The notes beneath the pieces were generated by a model. The model was not told where the DNA came from. It saw only the letters and a list, made by a program, of their open reading frames with translations, and did not search any database. Of a stretch of DNA of 64,000 nucleotides, positions 63,140 through 64,000 are shown piece after piece. Made by a program: the position numbers and the translations under genes. The DNA comes from CAZSDU01 sp963662525. GTDB taxonomy: Bacteria; Bacteroidota; Bacteroidia; Bacteroidales; FEN-979. The stretch is taken from the NCBI GenBank assembly GCA_963662525.1, contig OY759717.1, positions 868,001-932,000 of the forward strand, written 5' to 3'. Every line of letters begins with the position of its first letter. Position 1 is the first letter of the stretch.

Positions 63140-64000
63140 ATGAAAATTGCCATTGCCAGTGGTAAAGGGGGAACCGGAAAAACCCTTATTTCTACCAATA
63201 TTTTTTATTCCCTGCTGCTGAATCATTACAGGCCTTTGCTGGTTGATTGTGATGCTGAAGCACCCAATGCCATAGCTTTCTTTGAAACGATCCTGGAAAA
63301 AACGATAGAAATAACCCAACAGGTCCCGGTGATCGATACCACAATTTGTACGTTTTGTGGAAAATGTCATGAATACTGTAACTACAACGCTATATTTTTT
63401 CTTCCCTACATGAAGATCATTCAGGTCGCTGAAGAACTTTGTCATGGATGCGGTGCCTGCAGTGTTGCCTGTGGTTACGGAGCCATTACTGAAAAACCCG
63501 TTTCACTTGGTCAAGTTTCATTATATACGCTGAATGGCATTCCATCCCTGGTCGAAGCAAGAATGAATATTGGAGGCATGACTCCGGTCCCGCTGATTAA
63601 AGGAGCATTAAAACAAATCCATTCTGATACGGAAATTACCATTCTTGATTCCCCGCCAGGAACTTCCTGTCCGTTCATCACCACTGTCTCGGCGGCTGAT
63701 TATGTCATCCTGGTCACTGAACCAACCCCATTCGGGCTGAGTGATTTAAAACAAAGTGTTGATACGCTGAAACAACTTGACAAGCCCTGCGGAGTCATTA
63801 TTAACCGTGCTGGTTTGGGAAATAAATCCGTTCATCAGTACCTGGAACAGGAAAATATCCCGCTTTTACTCGAAATCCCATTTGATAAAAGAATTGCCGA
63901 AACATACGCCAGGGGACAGTTGGTGATTGAAACCCAACCCTTGCTCGGTGAACAGTTATATATGACAGTCAAAACAATCATGGAACAACATGGAAATAGC
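63140..64000 (+). CDS. MinD-family ATPase with inserted ferredoxin domain, 3' partial
   Basis: The frame is open from the ATG at 63140 to the end of the window (287 codons). Deviant Walker A ASGKGGTGKT at residues 6-15, then about residues 68-110 two [4Fe-4S] sets (CTFCGKCHEYC and CHGCGACSVACGYGA), then DSPPGTSCPFI and INRAG. This is the NifX-associated P-loop/ferredoxin ATPase (ParA/MinD superfamily), thought to load or mobilise Fe-S clusters. A second such gene often follows but is beyond the window. Confidence 0.85.
   Translation, partial: MKIAIASGKGGTGKTLISTNIFYSLLLNHYRPLLVDCDAEAPNAIAFFETILEKTIEITQQVPVIDTTICTFCGKCHEYCNYNAIFFLPYMKIIQVAEELCHGCGACSVACGYGAITEKPVSLGQVSLYTLNGIPSLVEARMNIGGMTPVPLIKGALKQIHSDTEITILDSPPGTSCPFITTVSAADYVILVTEPTPFGLSDLKQSVDTLKQLDKPCGVIINRAGLGNKSVHQYLEQENIPLLLEIPFDKRIAETYARGQLVIETQPLLGEQLYMTVKTIMEQHGNS

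Overview
The window reads as chromosomal DNA of an anaerobic or facultative member of the Bacteroidota, probably Bacteroidales-like. The signs are a type IX secretion (T9SS) C-terminal sorting domain on two secreted proteins, a SusC/SusD pair, several TonB-dependent receptors, recurrent -7 elements of the form TAnnTTTG, a Bacteroidetes-type serine palmitoyltransferase, and indolepyruvate:ferredoxin oxidoreductase. I see no rRNA, tRNA, CRISPR array, transposase or phage gene. The window opens inside one gene and closes inside another.

Region 1 (1-20.9 kb) is largely housekeeping and surface genes: tandem T9SS-secreted Asp-box proteins, an acyltransferase-like GNAT protein, an LptF/G permease, two glycosyltransferases, ettA, a WbuC-like cupin, hisS, a HutH-family lyase whose MIO triad reads Ala-Cys-Gly, small membrane proteins, and a SusC/SusD pair. 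Short word-like tandem repeats sit between several of these genes, and one lies in frame inside hisS.

Region 2 (20.9-40.5 kb) holds a minus-strand sphingolipid cluster: serine palmitoyltransferase, then two GNAT paralogues flanking an NAD-dependent reductase. It follows iorAB. After it come a TonB receptor, deoC, small membrane and lipoproteins, an OmpH-like protein, recQ, kdsD, lptB (frameshifted in a G run), pssA, an outer-membrane porin and queA.

Region 3 (40.5-55.4 kb) is the most striking part: about 15 kb of co-directional sulfur-metabolism genes. In order they are tatA, a Tat-exported molybdopterin PsrA/PhsA-type reductase with its PsrB and PsrC partners, two half-size YeeE/YedE thiosulfate-transporter proteins, a rhodanese lacking its cysteine, a class V PLP enzyme, a Cys-rich small protein, DsrC with both C-terminal cysteines, DsrM-like and DsrK-like proteins, a cysteine desulfurase-like enzyme, a membrane thioredoxin, a sulfide:quinone-reductase-like flavoprotein, a 55-residue protein, a half-size MOT1-like transporter, a MobB-like P-loop protein and a DsrE lipoprotein. 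No dsrAB is present. I infer a DsrC-centred polysulfide or thiosulfate respiration (or sulfur-transfer) system coupled to the membrane through PsrABC and DsrMK.

Region 4 (55.4-64 kb) contains a TPR protein, a Dps-like ferritin, an MbnP/TonB-receptor pair, and a divergent module of four NifX/NifB-like domain proteins with a DUF134 regulator, two Gly-rich DUF5320-like miniproteins and a MinD-family ATPase with an inserted ferredoxin domain. Two tandem palindromes sit in the divergent promoter. No nitrogenase genes accompany this module.
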